This document shows positions 1 through 9,497 of a DNA stretch of 20,196 nt, piece by piece. Origin of the DNA: Halieaceae bacterium UBA4438 (GTDB lineage: Bacteria > Pseudomonadota > Gammaproteobacteria > Pseudomonadales > Halieaceae); assembly GCA_002390485.1 (NCBI GenBank), contig DGPO01000059.1, forward strand, positions 53,561-73,756. Reading direction: 5' to 3'. A program made the position numbers and the translations under genes. Positions within the stretch are counted from its first letter, which is position 1, and every line of letters begins with the position of its first letter. The notes beneath the pieces were generated by a model that was given only the letters and a program-made list of their open reading frames with translations, did no database searches and was not told the origin of the DNA.

Positions 1-243
1 CTCTGTGCTGGACTTGTTTTGTTCAGCGCGTTGTTGGTTGTCGGTGAGACGCATCAAACGCGTTTGCTCTTTACCAAGCTTCAGGCTCAGGAGAGTGAGC
101 GGTGGCACTTACAAGAGCGCTACAGTCGTCTTTTATTGGAATACTCAACACTCTCGGCGCCTCACCGCATCAGTGCGCTTTCACAGACATCGCTCGCTAT
201 GAAGTCGCCCAATACGGGGTCGATTAGGGTGGTGGCGCAATGA
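1..243 (+). CDS. ftsL: Cell division protein FtsL (3' part; start lies before the window)
   Basis: The reading frame is open from base 1 and ends at TGA 241-243, giving about 80 C-terminal residues. It begins inside a hydrophobic stretch (LVLFSALLVV), which is the end of the single membrane span. HQTR follows, then a heptad-like periplasmic segment with Leu at regular spacing (LQAQ, LQERY, LLLEYSTL) and the RISALSQTSLAMKSP tail typical of FtsL. FtsL is a short bitopic protein that pairs with FtsB through a periplasmic coiled coil and, with FtsQ, forms the FtsQLB complex that activates FtsW/FtsI. Lying directly before ftsI, with a 4-base ATGA overlap, is the classic dcw position. The N-terminal cytoplasmic part is outside the window. 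Identification rests on these features plus position, since FtsL diverges strongly in sequence. Confidence 0.9.
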   Translation, partial: LCAGLVLFSALLVVGETHQTRLLFTKLQAQESERWHLQERYSRLLLEYSTLSAPHRISALSQTSLAMKSPNTGSIRVVAQ

Positions 244-1982
244 GCCGCGGTCGCCCCCCCGTTCTTGTTTATCGCTGGCGAATCGCCCTTACGGCGGCAG
301 TGCTTGCAGGGCTCTTTGGCATGTTGGTTGTTCGACTGGTGCAACTGCAGGTGGGTGCAAGTCAGTACGGTGCACATTTTTTACAGCGTCAGGGTGACTT
401 AAGAACGGTTCGTTCTGCTGAAATTCCTGCCTATCGAGGGCTGATCACTGACCGAAGGGGCGCCCCGTTGGCTATTTCCACACCGGTGGTGACGCTTTGG
501 ACCAACCCGCAGGAATTGCGTGGGAGTGGACGAGAGTCGGAGCTTGCAGCCCTGATGAATCTGGCGCCGAAAAGCTTTGAGGCAAGGCTCAACCGTTACC
601 GAAATAAACAATTTATGTACCTTGCACGCCATCAGACGCCCCAAGTCGCAAGTGCGGTCATGGAAGCTGGGCTGCCGGGCGTTTATGGAAAGCGAGAATA
701 CCGACGTTTTTACCCCGCAGGCGAGGTCGTCTCGCAGCTTGTTGGGACGACCAATATCGATGGTGCAGGAGCGACCGGCGTTGAGCTATTGTTTGATGCA
801 AGCCTGCAAGGGCGCACTGGTAAAAAGCAATTTATTAAGGCGCTTCACGGGGAATCTATCCGTGATATTGGTGTCGTTGAAGAGGCGGCAGACGGTCAGT
901 CTCTGCAGCTTAGTATTGATCTTCGACTACAGCATGTGCAGCACCGAGAGCTGCTAACGGCATTGGGAGAGACGGGTGCTGCGGCGGCGTCGGCGGTCAC
1001 GATTGATGCGCAGACGGGCGAAGTTCTGGCCATGACCAATCTTCCTTCGTTCAACCCAAATCGGCGGGGGCAGCTCGATCTCGCGACGATGCGCAACCGT
1101 GTGGCAACCGATGTTTTTGAGCCAGGCTCCACGGTCAAGCCACTGACGTTGGTCGCAGCACTGGAAAGCGGTGACTTTGATATCGATACCTTGGTGGATA
1201 CATCACCGGGGAGGATTACGGTTGGCGGAAAAGTGCTGCCGGATCCGCGAAACTACGGCGAGATTACCCTGTCCCGCGTCATTGAAAAGTCCAGCCAGGT
1301 TGGGGTTACCAAGATCGCGCAGGCGATCGGCCATGAACGCATCATCGATGTGTTTCAGCGTTTTGGTTTGGGTCAGTTGACGGGCGCCGAATTTCCGGGG
1401 GAGCGTTCGGGTCGACTGCCCGATCACGATTTTTGGAGTGCGATCGACCGGGTTACGCCAGCGTTTGGTTATGGTCTTTTGGTGACGCCCCTGCAGTTGG
1501 CTCATGCTTATGCGATTCTCGCCAATCAGGGTCGAATGGTGCCGCTGACCTTGCTTGCCAGTGAGGGGCAGGGCGCAGCCGGGCGACAGATTATTTCGCC
1601 GGAAATTGCGGAAGAGGTGGTGACAGTGCTGCACCGCGTGACGGGTCGAGAAGGTACAGCACAACGCGCAAGTGTTGCGGGCTTCAATGTTGGCGGAAAG
1701 ACCGGAACCATTCACAAAGTCGGTGCAACTGGGTATTTGGACGACCGCTATGTTGCGCTGTTTGTGGGCGTTGCGCCGATTGAAGCCCCGCGTTACGTCA
1801 CCGTAGTCGTTATCGATGAGCCCAAGGGTGACGCGTATGGCGGCGGTGCGGCGGCAGCGCCTGTCTACTCTCGAATCACTCAAGAGGTTCTCCGAATACA
1901 AAGCGCAGTACCCACCGATTCCGATAAGCAGTCGCCGGTAAAGACTGTTGCAATGGCTGGGAGGGATAATCCTCGTGCGTAA
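240..1982 (+). CDS. ftsI: Peptidoglycan D,D-transpeptidase FtsI (PBP3), septal
   Basis: A 580-residue class B penicillin-binding protein; the E. coli protein has 588. It has a short cytoplasmic tail, a membrane span at about residues 14-36, a pedestal domain starting near the conserved RGLITDRRG (66-74), and a C-terminal transpeptidase domain. The nucleophile motif SxxK is GSTVK with Ser297 and Lys300, and the third motif is KTGT in GGKTGTIHK. The second motif, normally SSN, reads SSQ (351-353), which is unusual (see findings). FtsI cross-links septal peptidoglycan in the periplasm as the partner of FtsW, encoded downstream. The ATG at 240 sits in an ATGA overlap with the ftsL stop, with a weak purine-rich site (AGGGTGG) about 8 bases upstream. 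Identity is certain; only the effect of the altered motif is open. Confidence 0.98.
   Translation: MSRGRPPVLVYRWRIALTAAVLAGLFGMLVVRLVQLQVGASQYGAHFLQRQGDLRTVRSAEIPAYRGLITDRRGAPLAISTPVVTLWTNPQELRGSGRESELAALMNLAPKSFEARLNRYRNKQFMYLARHQTPQVASAVMEAGLPGVYGKREYRRFYPAGEVVSQLVGTTNIDGAGATGVELLFDASLQGRTGKKQFIKALHGESIRDIGVVEEAADGQSLQLSIDLRLQHVQHRELLTALGETGAAAASAVTIDAQTGEVLAMTNLPSFNPNRRGQLDLATMRNRVATDVFEPGSTVKPLTLVAALESGDFDIDTLVDTSPGRITVGGKVLPDPRNYGEITLSRVIEKSSQVGVTKIAQAIGHERIIDVFQRFGLGQLTGAEFPGERSGRLPDHDFWSAIDRVTPAFGYGLLVTPLQLAHAYAILANQGRMVPLTLLASEGQGAAGRQIISPEIAEEVVTVLHRVTGREGTAQRASVAGFNVGGKTGTIHKVGATGYLDDRYVALFVGVAPIEAPRYVTVVVIDEPKGDAYGGGAAAAPVYSRITQEVLRIQSAVPTDSDKQSPVKTVAMAGRDNPRA
1959..1965 (+). promoter_or_regulatory. 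Ribosome binding site that fixes the murE GTG start
   Basis: GGGAGGG lies inside the end of ftsI, 9 bases before GTG 1975. It supports GTG 1975 over the upstream in-frame TTG at 1948 and the downstream ATG at 1996, neither of which has a comparable site. Confidence 0.65.
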
Positions 1983-3447
1983 CCAAACCCTCGGCATGTT
2001 AACGGACTCTATCGCGGCGCTTCCGTCGTCAATGAGTTCTGTCGTGCCTGAGGTTTTGTCGCTCGACAGTCGCGCGATAAACCGTGGTGATGCCTTTGTT
2101 GCAATAAAGGGTGCTGATGCGGATGGGCGTCGGTATATCAATGACGCGCTTTCTCAGGGTGCGGTTGCTGTCTTGGCCGAAGCCGAGGGCCTGACTCATC
2201 AGGACCCCCGAGTGATTCCGGTTGTCGGACTTAAATCACAGTTGGGTGAGTTGGCGCGGCGATTTTACGCGGACCCCTCCAAAGATCTTTGTGTCATTGC
2301 AGTGACTGGGACAAATGGCAAGACGAGCATCTCAGATTATACGGGGCAGCTATTGCGACTGCTCGGTACATCGGCAGGCACCATTGGCACGCTCGGGGCA
2401 CGCACAAAATCGGGTGACGCAGCCGACGCCAAGAACACGACACCGGACGTTTTTACGCTCAATAAGCACCTGGCAACGTGGCGGAATCAGGGAGTGAAGT
2501 ACGCGGCTATTGAGGCCTCAAGTCACGCACTGGAGCAGGGCCGGCTGGACGGTCTGAATGTTCACACCGGCGTGTTCAGTAATCTCACAAGAGATCACCT
2601 GGACTACCACGGCGACCTCGAGGCCTATCGTCAAGCAAAGCTTCGGTTGTTCACAGAATTTATGCCAGAACGTGTGATTTATAATCTCGACGACACGGCA
2701 ACAGTCGATGCCCGTAATAGCGCTAAAGGACACGCATTCGGTCTTTCATTAACTGACGCATCTGCCGATGTCTTTATTAAGTTGGCTAATGACTGCTCAG
2801 CCGGCTTGGCGTTTCAAGTTCAATCGCCCTTGGGCACCGCAGAGATTACGACGGGGCTACACGGCCAGTTCAATGCGTTCAATGTGACAGCGGCGATCAT
2901 GACGGTCTGCGGCCTCGGCTTTACGTTTAAAGACGTCGCAAATGCGGCCCATCACCTCAGGTCTGTAGAGGGTCGAATGCAAGTGGTGAAAGGCGGTGGA
3001 GACACCCGAGTGGTCGTCGATTTCGCCCACACTCCAGATGCACTAGACAGCGCACTGACGGCACTGAGTCAGTCGTGCACCGGCGATTTGTGGGCTGTTT
3101 TTGGCTGTGGCGGTGATCGCGACGTTGGGAAGCGCTCGGAGATGGGACGGGTCGCGCAAGCGCTGGCGGATCGGGTTGTGGTGACTAACGATAACCCTCG
3201 ATCAGAGGATCCTCTGCGCATCGCCCAAGCGATTGCTGCGGGCTGTAGCGGTGATGGTATTCACATTGAACTCGATCGTGCCGAGGCGATTCGCTACGCC
3301 ATACGCTCAGCGAAAGCAGGAGATACCGTGCTTGTGGCCGGTAAGGGGCATGAGACTTACCAGCAAATTGGCACTGAGCGACGCCCATTCTCTGATGTTG
3401 TATGCGCCGAGCAGGCACTTCGGGAGCGTGAAGGGGTGGTGCAATGA
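1975..3447 (+). CDS. murE: UDP-MurNAc-L-Ala-D-Glu:meso-diaminopimelate ligase MurE
   Basis: ATP-dependent cytoplasmic Mur ligase that adds the third stem-peptide residue. From GTG 1975 it has 490 residues (E. coli 495). Order: N-terminal UDP-binding domain with DSRAINRGDAFVAIKG (31-46), P-loop TGTNGKTS (111-118), the DHLDYHGD segment (207-214), and Lys222 in YRQAKLRLF, the position normally carbamylated in Mur ligases. The C-terminal domain carries FGCGGDRD and DNPR (406-409). DNPR is the signature of meso-diaminopimelate rather than lysine specificity, so the wall is of DAP type. The GTG start is chosen from the GGGAGGG site and overlaps the ftsI stop by 8 bases; TTG 1948 would give 499 residues. 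It overlaps murF by an ATGA. Confidence 0.96.
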   Translation: MRNQTLGMLTDSIAALPSSMSSVVPEVLSLDSRAINRGDAFVAIKGADADGRRYINDALSQGAVAVLAEAEGLTHQDPRVIPVVGLKSQLGELARRFYADPSKDLCVIAVTGTNGKTSISDYTGQLLRLLGTSAGTIGTLGARTKSGDAADAKNTTPDVFTLNKHLATWRNQGVKYAAIEASSHALEQGRLDGLNVHTGVFSNLTRDHLDYHGDLEAYRQAKLRLFTEFMPERVIYNLDDTATVDARNSAKGHAFGLSLTDASADVFIKLANDCSAGLAFQVQSPLGTAEITTGLHGQFNAFNVTAAIMTVCGLGFTFKDVANAAHHLRSVEGRMQVVKGGGDTRVVVDFAHTPDALDSALTALSQSCTGDLWAVFGCGGDRDVGKRSEMGRVAQALADRVVVTNDNPRSEDPLRIAQAIAAGCSGDGIHIELDRAEAIRYAIRSAKAGDTVLVAGKGHETYQQIGTERRPFSDVVCAEQALREREGVVQ

Positions 3448-4805
3448 CCAGTCTTCGTCTTTCGGATCTTGCGCGAGAGCTGGGCGTGGCGGTGCACGGC
3501 ACCGATGCGCCAATTACCGGACTGGCGATAGACAGTAGAGCCGTGACCACGGGCGATCTTTTCGTGGCGATCCGAGGCGATCGTGTGGATGGCAATGACT
3601 TTATAGACAAGGCGCTTGCGCACGGCGCCGCCGCTGTCGTGACCAGTCAGGTGCTGAGTGATGCGATACCGCACCTGACGGTTACCGATTCTGGCGCCGC
3701 TTGTGCAGCCTTTGGACGATTGGCGCGGGAGTCGTTTGACGGCGTCGTTACAGGCATTACTGGTAGCGCGGGCAAAACAACTGCCAAAGCGTTTTTGGCC
3801 GCAATTTGCGCCTGCACCGATCGAACGGTTGCCACGGACGGCAATCAGAATAATGAGCTGGGTGTGCCGTTGACGCTGGCAAAGCTACTGTCGGCTCCGC
3901 AGTTCGGGGTCGTCGAAATGGGCGCTGCTCAGCGCGGGGATATCGCGCACTTGAAAAGCATGGCGTTGCCTCAAGTCGTTGTGTTGCTCAATGCGTTTGA
4001 AGCGCACGTTGGCCGCTTTGGTAGTCTTGATAATATTGTGGCGACCAAGGGAGAGATTCTTGACGGACTGTCACCATCGAGTGTGGCGGTCTTGAACGCA
4101 GACCAGTCGAACTTTGCGCTGTGGAGCGCGCGCGCGCAACCGGCACGAATAATCTCTTTTGGGTGGACGACTGCCGCAGATGTTCGCGTTGTAGGTGAGC
4201 GCTCAAACGGTTTTGCGGGTTCTCAGGTGGAACTCGACCTCAATGGTTCGAACGTCTCTGTGCGTCTGTGTGTCCCGGGAAAGGCCGGCGTGACGAACGC
4301 GCTTGCGGCGGCAGCAGCTGCGATTGGACTGGGTATTGGAGTCGACAAAATTGTCGAAGGGCTTGAGTCAGTTAAGCCCGTTGCGGGACGCGGAAACACA
4401 GTCAGCCTGCGCGATGGTGTAACGCTTATCGACGACAGTTATAACGCCAGCCCTTCAAGTGTGATTGCGGCGCTAGATGTCCTGTCTAATTCGAAGACAC
4501 CTCGAACTGCCGTTTTGGCCGATATGTTAGAGCTGGGGGATGAGGCGGTGAGTTATCACCAGCAGGTGGGCCGATACATCTCGAAGCTCGGTATAGAGCG
4601 AGTCATCGCTGTCGGCGAGTTGTCGCGGCACATTGGCGATCACTGCTCGCCGCAGTCCATTTACTTCCAAAATGCCGATGCGCTGTTAGGGGCCTGTCCC
4701 ACTTTTTCGAAAAATGAAACCGTGCTGGTGAAGGGTTCAAGGGGTATGCGCTTGGATCGATTTGTAGATGCAATGACAGCCTCTTTAGGAGAGACGACAT
4801 GTTAA
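3444..4805 (+). CDS. murF: UDP-MurNAc-tripeptide:D-Ala-D-Ala ligase MurF
   Basis: A 453-residue Mur ligase (E. coli 452) that joins the D-Ala-D-Ala made by Ddl to UDP-MurNAc-tripeptide, completing the cytoplasmic pentapeptide precursor. Visible parts: N-terminal domain with [16 protein letters not shown] (30-45), P-loop TGSAGKTT (106-113), the MurF-type [13 protein letters not shown] (136-148), [13 protein letters not shown], and DSYNASPSS in the C-terminal domain. The start ATG 3444 overlaps the murE stop, with AAGGGG about 7 bases upstream. The N-terminal domain closely resembles that of MurE next door, as expected for paralogous ligases. The stop TAA (4803-4805) lies inside the mraY start region, a 7-base overlap. 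Confidence 0.97.
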   Translation: MTSLRLSDLARELGVAVHGTDAPITGLAIDSRAVTTGDLFVAIRGDRVDGNDFIDKALAHGAAAVVTSQVLSDAIPHLTVTDSGAACAAFGRLARESFDGVVTGITGSAGKTTAKAFLAAICACTDRTVATDGNQNNELGVPLTLAKLLSAPQFGVVEMGAAQRGDIAHLKSMALPQVVVLLNAFEAHVGRFGSLDNIVATKGEILDGLSPSSVAVLNADQSNFALWSARAQPARIISFGWTTAADVRVVGERSNGFAGSQVELDLNGSNVSVRLCVPGKAGVTNALAAAAAAIGLGIGVDKIVEGLESVKPVAGRGNTVSLRDGVTLIDDSYNASPSSVIAALDVLSNSKTPRTAVLADMLELGDEAVSYHQQVGRYISKLGIERVIAVGELSRHIGDHCSPQSIYFQNADALLGACPTFSKNETVLVKGSRGMRLDRFVDAMTASLGETTC

Positions 4806-5881
4806 TGTGGCTTGCACAGCAGCTGGCTGTTTGGGAGTCGGCATTCTCGGTATTTGACTACATAACGCTGAGAGGCATTCTCTCGGCGATGACGGCGTTA
4901 ATTGTTTCAACCCTCGTCGGTCCAGCGATGATTCGCGGTTTACGCGACATGCAAATTGGTCAGTCTGTCCGCACAGACGGACCACAGTCTCACTTAAGTA
5001 AAGCGGGCACGCCCACAATGGGTGGCGCTTTGATCATTGTCGCGATCGCCTCGGGAACGCTACTTTGGGGGGACCTGTCCAGTCGATACTTGTGGGTGGC
5101 GTTACTGACTACAGTGGCTTTTGGTGCGATTGGTTGGGTTGACGACTACCGTAAAGTTGTGGAAAAAGACTCTCGAGGGCTACCGGCGCGGTGGAAGTAC
5201 TTTTGGCAGTCGATGGTGGGATTGGCGGCCGTGACGTATTTGTTTTCGTCGTCAACCCAGACGCCAGAACTGACGCTTTACCTCCCGTTTCTGAAAGACT
5301 TCGCATTTGTAATGGGACTGCTCTTCATTCCGTGGTCGTACCTCGTCGTTGTCGGATCAAGTAATGCCGTCAATCTCACGGACGGTCTCGACGGCTTGGC
5401 GATCTTACCCACGGTCATGGTGGCCGCTGGGCTCGGTATGATCGCTTACGTTACAGGGCACGTGCAGCTCGCTGCTTACTTGAATATTGCCTATATCGCC
5501 GGTGCCGGAGAAATGGTCATTTTTTGCGGTGCCATCGCTGGCGCTGGACTGGGTTTCCTCTGGTTTAACACCTACCCGGCCATGGTTTTCATGGGTGATG
5601 TGGGCGCGCTGGCACTGGGTGCCGCGCTCGGCATCGTGGCCATTATTATTCGTCAAGAGCTGGTGCTTTTTATCATGGGCGGCGTCTTCGTAATCGAGAC
5701 GCTGTCTGTGATTATTCAGGTGGCGTCGTTTAAGTTGCGCGGAAAGCGTGTCTTTAAAATGGCGCCCATTCATCATCATTTCGAACTGTCCGGTTGGCCC
5801 GAGCCGCGTGTGATCGTCCGTTTTTGGATCATCACAGCGATGCTCGTTTTGTTTGGCCTTGCGACATTGAAGTTGAGGTAG
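4799..5881 (+). CDS. mraY: Phospho-N-acetylmuramoyl-pentapeptide transferase MraY
   Basis: Integral inner-membrane enzyme that transfers phospho-MurNAc-pentapeptide onto undecaprenyl phosphate, making lipid I. At 360 residues it equals the E. coli length and residue numbering matches. Asp115 and Asp116 in GWVDDYRKV, Asp267 in FMGDVGA, and the HHH of MAPIHHH (325-327) are all present. These are the Mg2+ and catalytic residues of the family. [13 protein letters not shown] (189-201) and about ten hydrophobic spans are also clear. ATG 4799 is preferred over the nearby in-frame ATG 4805 because AGGAGA (4787-4792) sits 6 bases before it and the MLMWLAQ start matches family members. It overlaps murF by 7 bases and is followed 6 bases later by murD. 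Confidence 0.98.
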   Translation: MLMWLAQQLAVWESAFSVFDYITLRGILSAMTALIVSTLVGPAMIRGLRDMQIGQSVRTDGPQSHLSKAGTPTMGGALIIVAIASGTLLWGDLSSRYLWVALLTTVAFGAIGWVDDYRKVVEKDSRGLPARWKYFWQSMVGLAAVTYLFSSSTQTPELTLYLPFLKDFAFVMGLLFIPWSYLVVVGSSNAVNLTDGLDGLAILPTVMVAAGLGMIAYVTGHVQLAAYLNIAYIAGAGEMVIFCGAIAGAGLGFLWFNTYPAMVFMGDVGALALGAALGIVAIIIRQELVLFIMGGVFVIETLSVIIQVASFKLRGKRVFKMAPIHHHFELSGWPEPRVIVRFWIITAMLVLFGLATLKLR

Positions 5882-5887
5882 ATCACG

Positions 5888-7249
5888 ATGACGCCTGAAC
5901 TCATTTCCAGTTCGACACGACGCGCGGTCCTCGGTATGGGGCACACCGGGCGGTCGGTTGCGCGTTTTTGGAAAGAGCAAGGCGTACCTTTTATTGCCAT
6001 GGATACCCGTTCCGATCTGTCGAGCAATCGAGCCTTGAAAGAGGAGCTCGATGGGGTCGAGACTCATTTTGGCGACCTCGATCCGAGGCTCATGAACCAA
6101 ATTGATTTAATGATTGCCTCACCCGGTATCGCTATGGACTCACCGGCCATTACCCTGGCGCAGGCCCAGGGCGTTGAAGTGCGCGGCGATATTGATCTGT
6201 TTGTGGCTGAAGCGACGCGTCCCGTCATCGGTATTACTGGATCGAACGGCAAGTCGAGTGTGACGACATTCGTGGGCCAGCTACTGACCGCTTGTGGTAA
6301 GCGGGTTGCGGTTGGAGGGAACTTGGGTGTGCCTGCGCTTGAGCTTCTCAATGAAACCCCGGACGTCTATGTACTCGAGCTTTCTTCCTTTCAGCTGGAG
6401 CGTGCGGGCGATCTGAATCTCGCGGTGGCGATCGTGCTGAACTTGTCCCCCGACCATCTTGATCGGCATCAAACGATGCCGCTTTACCATCTCGCAAAAC
6501 ACCGAATTTTCGCCGGCGCAAAGAGCGTCGTGGCCAACTACAGGGACTCTCTGACGCAGCCTGTCGGTAAGAGCGACGTGCCTTGGGTTTTGTGGCGCGA
6601 CAATGAGCCTGACCTCAACCAGCTGGGTCTGCGTGAGCAGGACGGTGAGCTCTGGCTGTATCACGGGTTTGAGCCGTTATGCGCTTGTTCTGAGATCGCC
6701 CTTGTGGGCGACCATAATATTCGAAATGCCCTGGCCGCCCTGGCGGTGTGTCACGCGTTGGGTATCGAGTACAGCGACCTCGTCGCGGGTCTAAAGACAC
6801 TTTCAGGTCTGGCTCATCGCTGCGAGATGATTCTAGAGCATCAGCACGTGCGTTACGTGAACGACAGTAAAGGCACGAACGTTGGTGCAAGTATGGCCGC
6901 GTTGGAGGGTCTTTCGAAGGGAAAGAACGTGATCCTAATCGCTGGTGGTGAGGGGAAAGGTCAGTCATTTAAACCACTGTCGAAAGCCATTGCCGCGTCG
7001 TGTAAGCACACCATTCTTATCGGTCGCGATGCCGACAAAATCGAGGCGACACTCGAGCCTCATGTGTCTCGAGAACGTGCATGCTCCATGACAGAGGCCG
7101 TTCGACGTGCTGTCGAGTGGGCGTCAGAGGGCGACGTTGTTTTATTGTCGCCTGCGTGTGCGAGTTTTGACATGTTCAGAGACTATCAGGACCGTGGTAC
7201 CGCGTTTCGAGACGCCGTGAGCCTTATCGTGCAGGAGGCTGAGCTATGA
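5888..7249 (+). CDS. murD: UDP-MurNAc-L-alanine:D-glutamate ligase MurD
   Basis: Cytoplasmic ligase adding D-Glu to UDP-MurNAc-L-Ala; 453 residues against 438 in E. coli. The N-terminal Rossmann-like domain begins VLGMGHTGRSVARF (14-27). The P-loop is TGSNGKSS (117-124), ELSSFQLE is at about 164-171, and LSPDHLDRH is at about 186-194. Lys204 in YHLAKHRIF is the likely carbamylated lysine. VNDSKGTNVGAS follows in the C-terminal part, with SPACASFDMF near the end. GAGGT (5874-5878) sits about 9 bases before ATG 5888, inside the mraY end. This is the only junction upstream of ftsA with a gap (6 bases) rather than an overlap. It overlaps ftsW by ATGA. Confidence 0.97.
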   Translation: MTPELISSSTRRAVLGMGHTGRSVARFWKEQGVPFIAMDTRSDLSSNRALKEELDGVETHFGDLDPRLMNQIDLMIASPGIAMDSPAITLAQAQGVEVRGDIDLFVAEATRPVIGITGSNGKSSVTTFVGQLLTACGKRVAVGGNLGVPALELLNETPDVYVLELSSFQLERAGDLNLAVAIVLNLSPDHLDRHQTMPLYHLAKHRIFAGAKSVVANYRDSLTQPVGKSDVPWVLWRDNEPDLNQLGLREQDGELWLYHGFEPLCACSEIALVGDHNIRNALAALAVCHALGIEYSDLVAGLKTLSGLAHRCEMILEHQHVRYVNDSKGTNVGASMAALEGLSKGKNVILIAGGEGKGQSFKPLSKAIAASCKHTILIGRDADKIEATLEPHVSRERACSMTEAVRRAVEWASEGDVVLLSPACASFDMFRDYQDRGTAFRDAVSLIVQEAEL

Positions 7250-8397
7250 CGACAACGCCTCGCGATAATTGGGCGGGATCGCTCCTTCTTGTGCTGGCGT
7301 CCGCGCTCATTGCGGTGGGTGTTGTCGCCATCTCATCGGCCTCGATTAGCCTGTCGGAAGTGAAATTTGGCAATGAGTGGCATCACGCCATCCGACACCT
7401 CTCTTACCTTGCCATTGGTGTCACGCTTGGGTTTGTTGCGTATCTGTTGCCGCTCAATGTGTGGCGCCAGACATCGCCATGGCTTCTCATGTTGGCGTTC
7501 GCTCTACTGGTACTTGTCCTCGTGCCTGGAGTCGGGCGAGTGGTTAATGGTAGCCAGCGCTGGATTCCATTAGCGGGATTTACGCTTCAGCCATCAGAGT
7601 TCGCCAAGTTTGCACTGGTCTTATGGTTATCGGGCTACATGGTACGTCACGGTGAGGAGTTGCGGACGGTTCTCAGAGGTTTGCTCAAGCCGATCTTGGT
7701 GCTGATTTTATTTGCGCTGTTGCTGTTGTCCGAGCCTGATTTTGGCGCAACGGTCATCATTTTGGGTACCGCGTTTGGAATGTTGTTCATGGGCGGTGCA
7801 CGCCTTATTTATGTGCTGGGTCTGGTCGTGTCAGCGGTCGCCATTATGGCGGGCATGATTCTTATGGCCCCCTACCGTATGCAGCGACTGATGGCGTACC
7901 AAGACCCCTGGAGCGATCCGTTTGGCAGTGGTTTCCAGCTCATACAGTCGCTTATCGCCTACGGGCGCGGTGAGTGGCTGGGTGTGGGGCTGGGCAATAG
8001 CGTTCAGAAGCTCTTTTACTTGCCTGAGGCCCACACCGACTTTGTCTTTTCAATTTGGGCCGAGGAAACAGGTCTCGTGGGCGCTGTCGCCGTGATCATT
8101 CTGTTTGCAGTGTTTGTCGGTCGTATTGTGTTTATGGGGTATCGCTTTCTCCTGGAGAGTCGCGAATTCGAGGCCTATTGCTGTTTTGGTTTCGCGCTCG
8201 TTTTCGCCGGTCAAGCCTTCGTCAACATGGGCGTGAGCTCAGGGCTGCTCCCAACCAAAGGGCTAACGCTCCCCTTTATTAGCTACGGTGGTAACAGCCT
8301 GATGATGAGCTGTGTCACGGTGGGTCTCTTGCTGAAGTTAGAGCGCAGTCAAATTGCAGCGACGACCAAAGTTCAGGCCAGGAGAAGGTTGCCATGA
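7246..8397 (+). CDS. ftsW: Septal peptidoglycan glycosyltransferase FtsW (SEDS family)
   Basis: Polytopic inner-membrane protein of 383 residues, shorter than the 414 of E. coli because the cytoplasmic N-terminus is brief. About ten hydrophobic spans are visible. Family signatures present are NGSQRWIPL (101-109), LQPSEFAKF (114-122), SEPDFGAT (162-169), LPEAHTDFVFSIWAEE (259-274) and GLLPTKGLTLPFISYGG (333-349). Asp265 in the HTDF segment corresponds to the catalytic Asp of SEDS polymerases. FtsW polymerises lipid II at the septum together with FtsI. ATG 7246 overlaps the murD stop by ATGA and has a strong AGGAGG (7233-7238) 7 bases upstream. RodA, the elongation paralogue, is the alternative, but the dcw location favours FtsW. 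Confidence 0.96.
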   Translation: MTTTPRDNWAGSLLLVLASALIAVGVVAISSASISLSEVKFGNEWHHAIRHLSYLAIGVTLGFVAYLLPLNVWRQTSPWLLMLAFALLVLVLVPGVGRVVNGSQRWIPLAGFTLQPSEFAKFALVLWLSGYMVRHGEELRTVLRGLLKPILVLILFALLLLSEPDFGATVIILGTAFGMLFMGGARLIYVLGLVVSAVAIMAGMILMAPYRMQRLMAYQDPWSDPFGSGFQLIQSLIAYGRGEWLGVGLGNSVQKLFYLPEAHTDFVFSIWAEETGLVGAVAVIILFAVFVGRIVFMGYRFLLESREFEAYCCFGFALVFAGQAFVNMGVSSGLLPTKGLTLPFISYGGNSLMMSCVTVGLLLKLERSQIAATTKVQARRRLP

Positions 8398-9497
8398 GCG
8401 CGTCGACGCACAGCGCTATGATCATGGCCGGTGGCACCGGTGGCCACGTCTACCCGGGCCTTGCGGTTGCGAGCGCGCTGCGCGAAGCGGGCTGGGAAGT
8501 GTCTTGGGTAGGAACGGCCCGAGGGCTTGAGGCTCGCGTCGTGCCCGTGAGTGGTATGACACTGCACACACTCACTACCTTGGGTTTGCGTGGGAAGGGT
8601 ATTATTTCGAGGCTCAAAGGCGTCTTTTCTCTTGTCTTTGCTTGCCTTCAAGCACTGCGCCTCTTACTGCGACATCGACCCACTTTAGTCATTGGTTTTG
8701 GGGGTTATGCGGCAGGACCTGCCGGAGCTGTGGCCGCAGTGTTGCGCATTCCCGTGCTTATTCATGAGCAAAATGCAGTGGCTGGGACCACTAATCGATT
8801 ACTTGCTCGAGGCGCCTGCCGTGTTATGGCCGGGTTTGAGGGGGCCTTTGCGTCGCCTGCGAACGCGTTGGTAACCGGCAACCCCCTCCGAGCAGAACTG
8901 TGTCAGCAGCCTCAAAAAATCTATCCACAGTCGACGTTTACTCCCGAGCGGCCATTACGCATCGCCATTTTGGGTGGGAGTCAGGGTGCGTTGGCCCTGA
9001 ACAAGGGATGTCCTGATGCGTTTGCTGCACTCCCGACAGAAGTACTTGCGGCGCTTGACGTAAAGCACCAGTGCGGCGCACTGCATCTGGACGTCACTCA
9101 AGACGCTTGGGCCTCAGTCGAGGTGCGCAATGTCGACGTAATGCCCTTTGTCGAGGACATGGCGTCATTGTACGCCTGGGCGGATCTTGCGATTTGTCGT
9201 GCAGGCGCTCTGACGGTTAGCGAGCTGGCCGTTACTGGAACACCCAGTCTTTTGGTCCCGTTGCCACAGGCAATCGACAACCATCAGGTGAAAAATGCTG
9301 AAGTACTGTGTGAGGCTGGCGGCGCGCGTATTCTGCCGCAGTCTTCGCTTTCCGATACGACGCTTGCTCAGTTTATTAGCGACATTATCAACGACGCAGC
9401 ACGTCTGGGTACCATGTCAGAGCGCGCGCGCGCGTGGTCCAAGCCAAATGCGACTCAGGACGTTGTTTCGGTCGCACAGGAGGTGGCGTGTGGCTGA
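8394..9497 (+). CDS. murG: UDP-GlcNAc:lipid I N-acetylglucosaminyltransferase MurG
   Basis: Peripheral inner-membrane GT-B enzyme that adds GlcNAc to lipid I, making lipid II. It has 367 residues (E. coli 355). The N-terminal acceptor domain begins with the glycine-rich [14 protein letters not shown] (13-26), followed by [10 protein letters not shown] and IHEQNAVAG. The C-terminal donor domain has [23 protein letters not shown] and a [14 protein letters not shown] segment contacting UDP-GlcNAc. ATG 8394 is in an ATGA overlap with ftsW and is preceded by AGGAGAAGG (8380-8388), 5 bases away. The TGA at 9495-9497 lies inside the start of murC. A 13-base alternating GC run (9422-9434) encodes part of the C-terminal ERARAW and looks like codon usage only. 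Confidence 0.97.
   Translation: MSASTHSAMIMAGGTGGHVYPGLAVASALREAGWEVSWVGTARGLEARVVPVSGMTLHTLTTLGLRGKGIISRLKGVFSLVFACLQALRLLLRHRPTLVIGFGGYAAGPAGAVAAVLRIPVLIHEQNAVAGTTNRLLARGACRVMAGFEGAFASPANALVTGNPLRAELCQQPQKIYPQSTFTPERPLRIAILGGSQGALALNKGCPDAFAALPTEVLAALDVKHQCGALHLDVTQDAWASVEVRNVDVMPFVEDMASLYAWADLAICRAGALTVSELAVTGTPSLLVPLPQAIDNHQVKNAEVLCEAGGARILPQSSLSDTTLAQFISDIINDAARLGTMSERARAWSKPNATQDVVSVAQEVACG
9478..9484 (+). promoter_or_regulatory. Ribosome binding site that fixes the murC GTG start
   Basis: A consensus AGGAGGT lies in the last codons of murG, 5 bases before GTG 9490. The murC frame stays open for nearly 200 bases upstream inside murG, so this site, together with family length, decides the start. 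Confidence 0.75.

Noticed and set aside
1203..2141. 312-codon open frame on the minus strand over ftsI and murE
   Set aside because: It runs antisense to two well-supported genes, shows no recognisable domain, and has a composition typical of a reverse-strand shadow.
4126..4137. Alternating GC run in murF, with a second one in murG (9422-9434)
   Set aside because: Both encode Ala-Arg-Ala stretches in conserved genes and are easily explained by codon choice; no evidence of a structural role.
9295..9489. Upstream extension of the murC frame inside murG
   Set aside because: It would add 65 residues with no MurC counterpart; GTG 9490 with AGGAGGT 5 bases upstream gives a normal family length.
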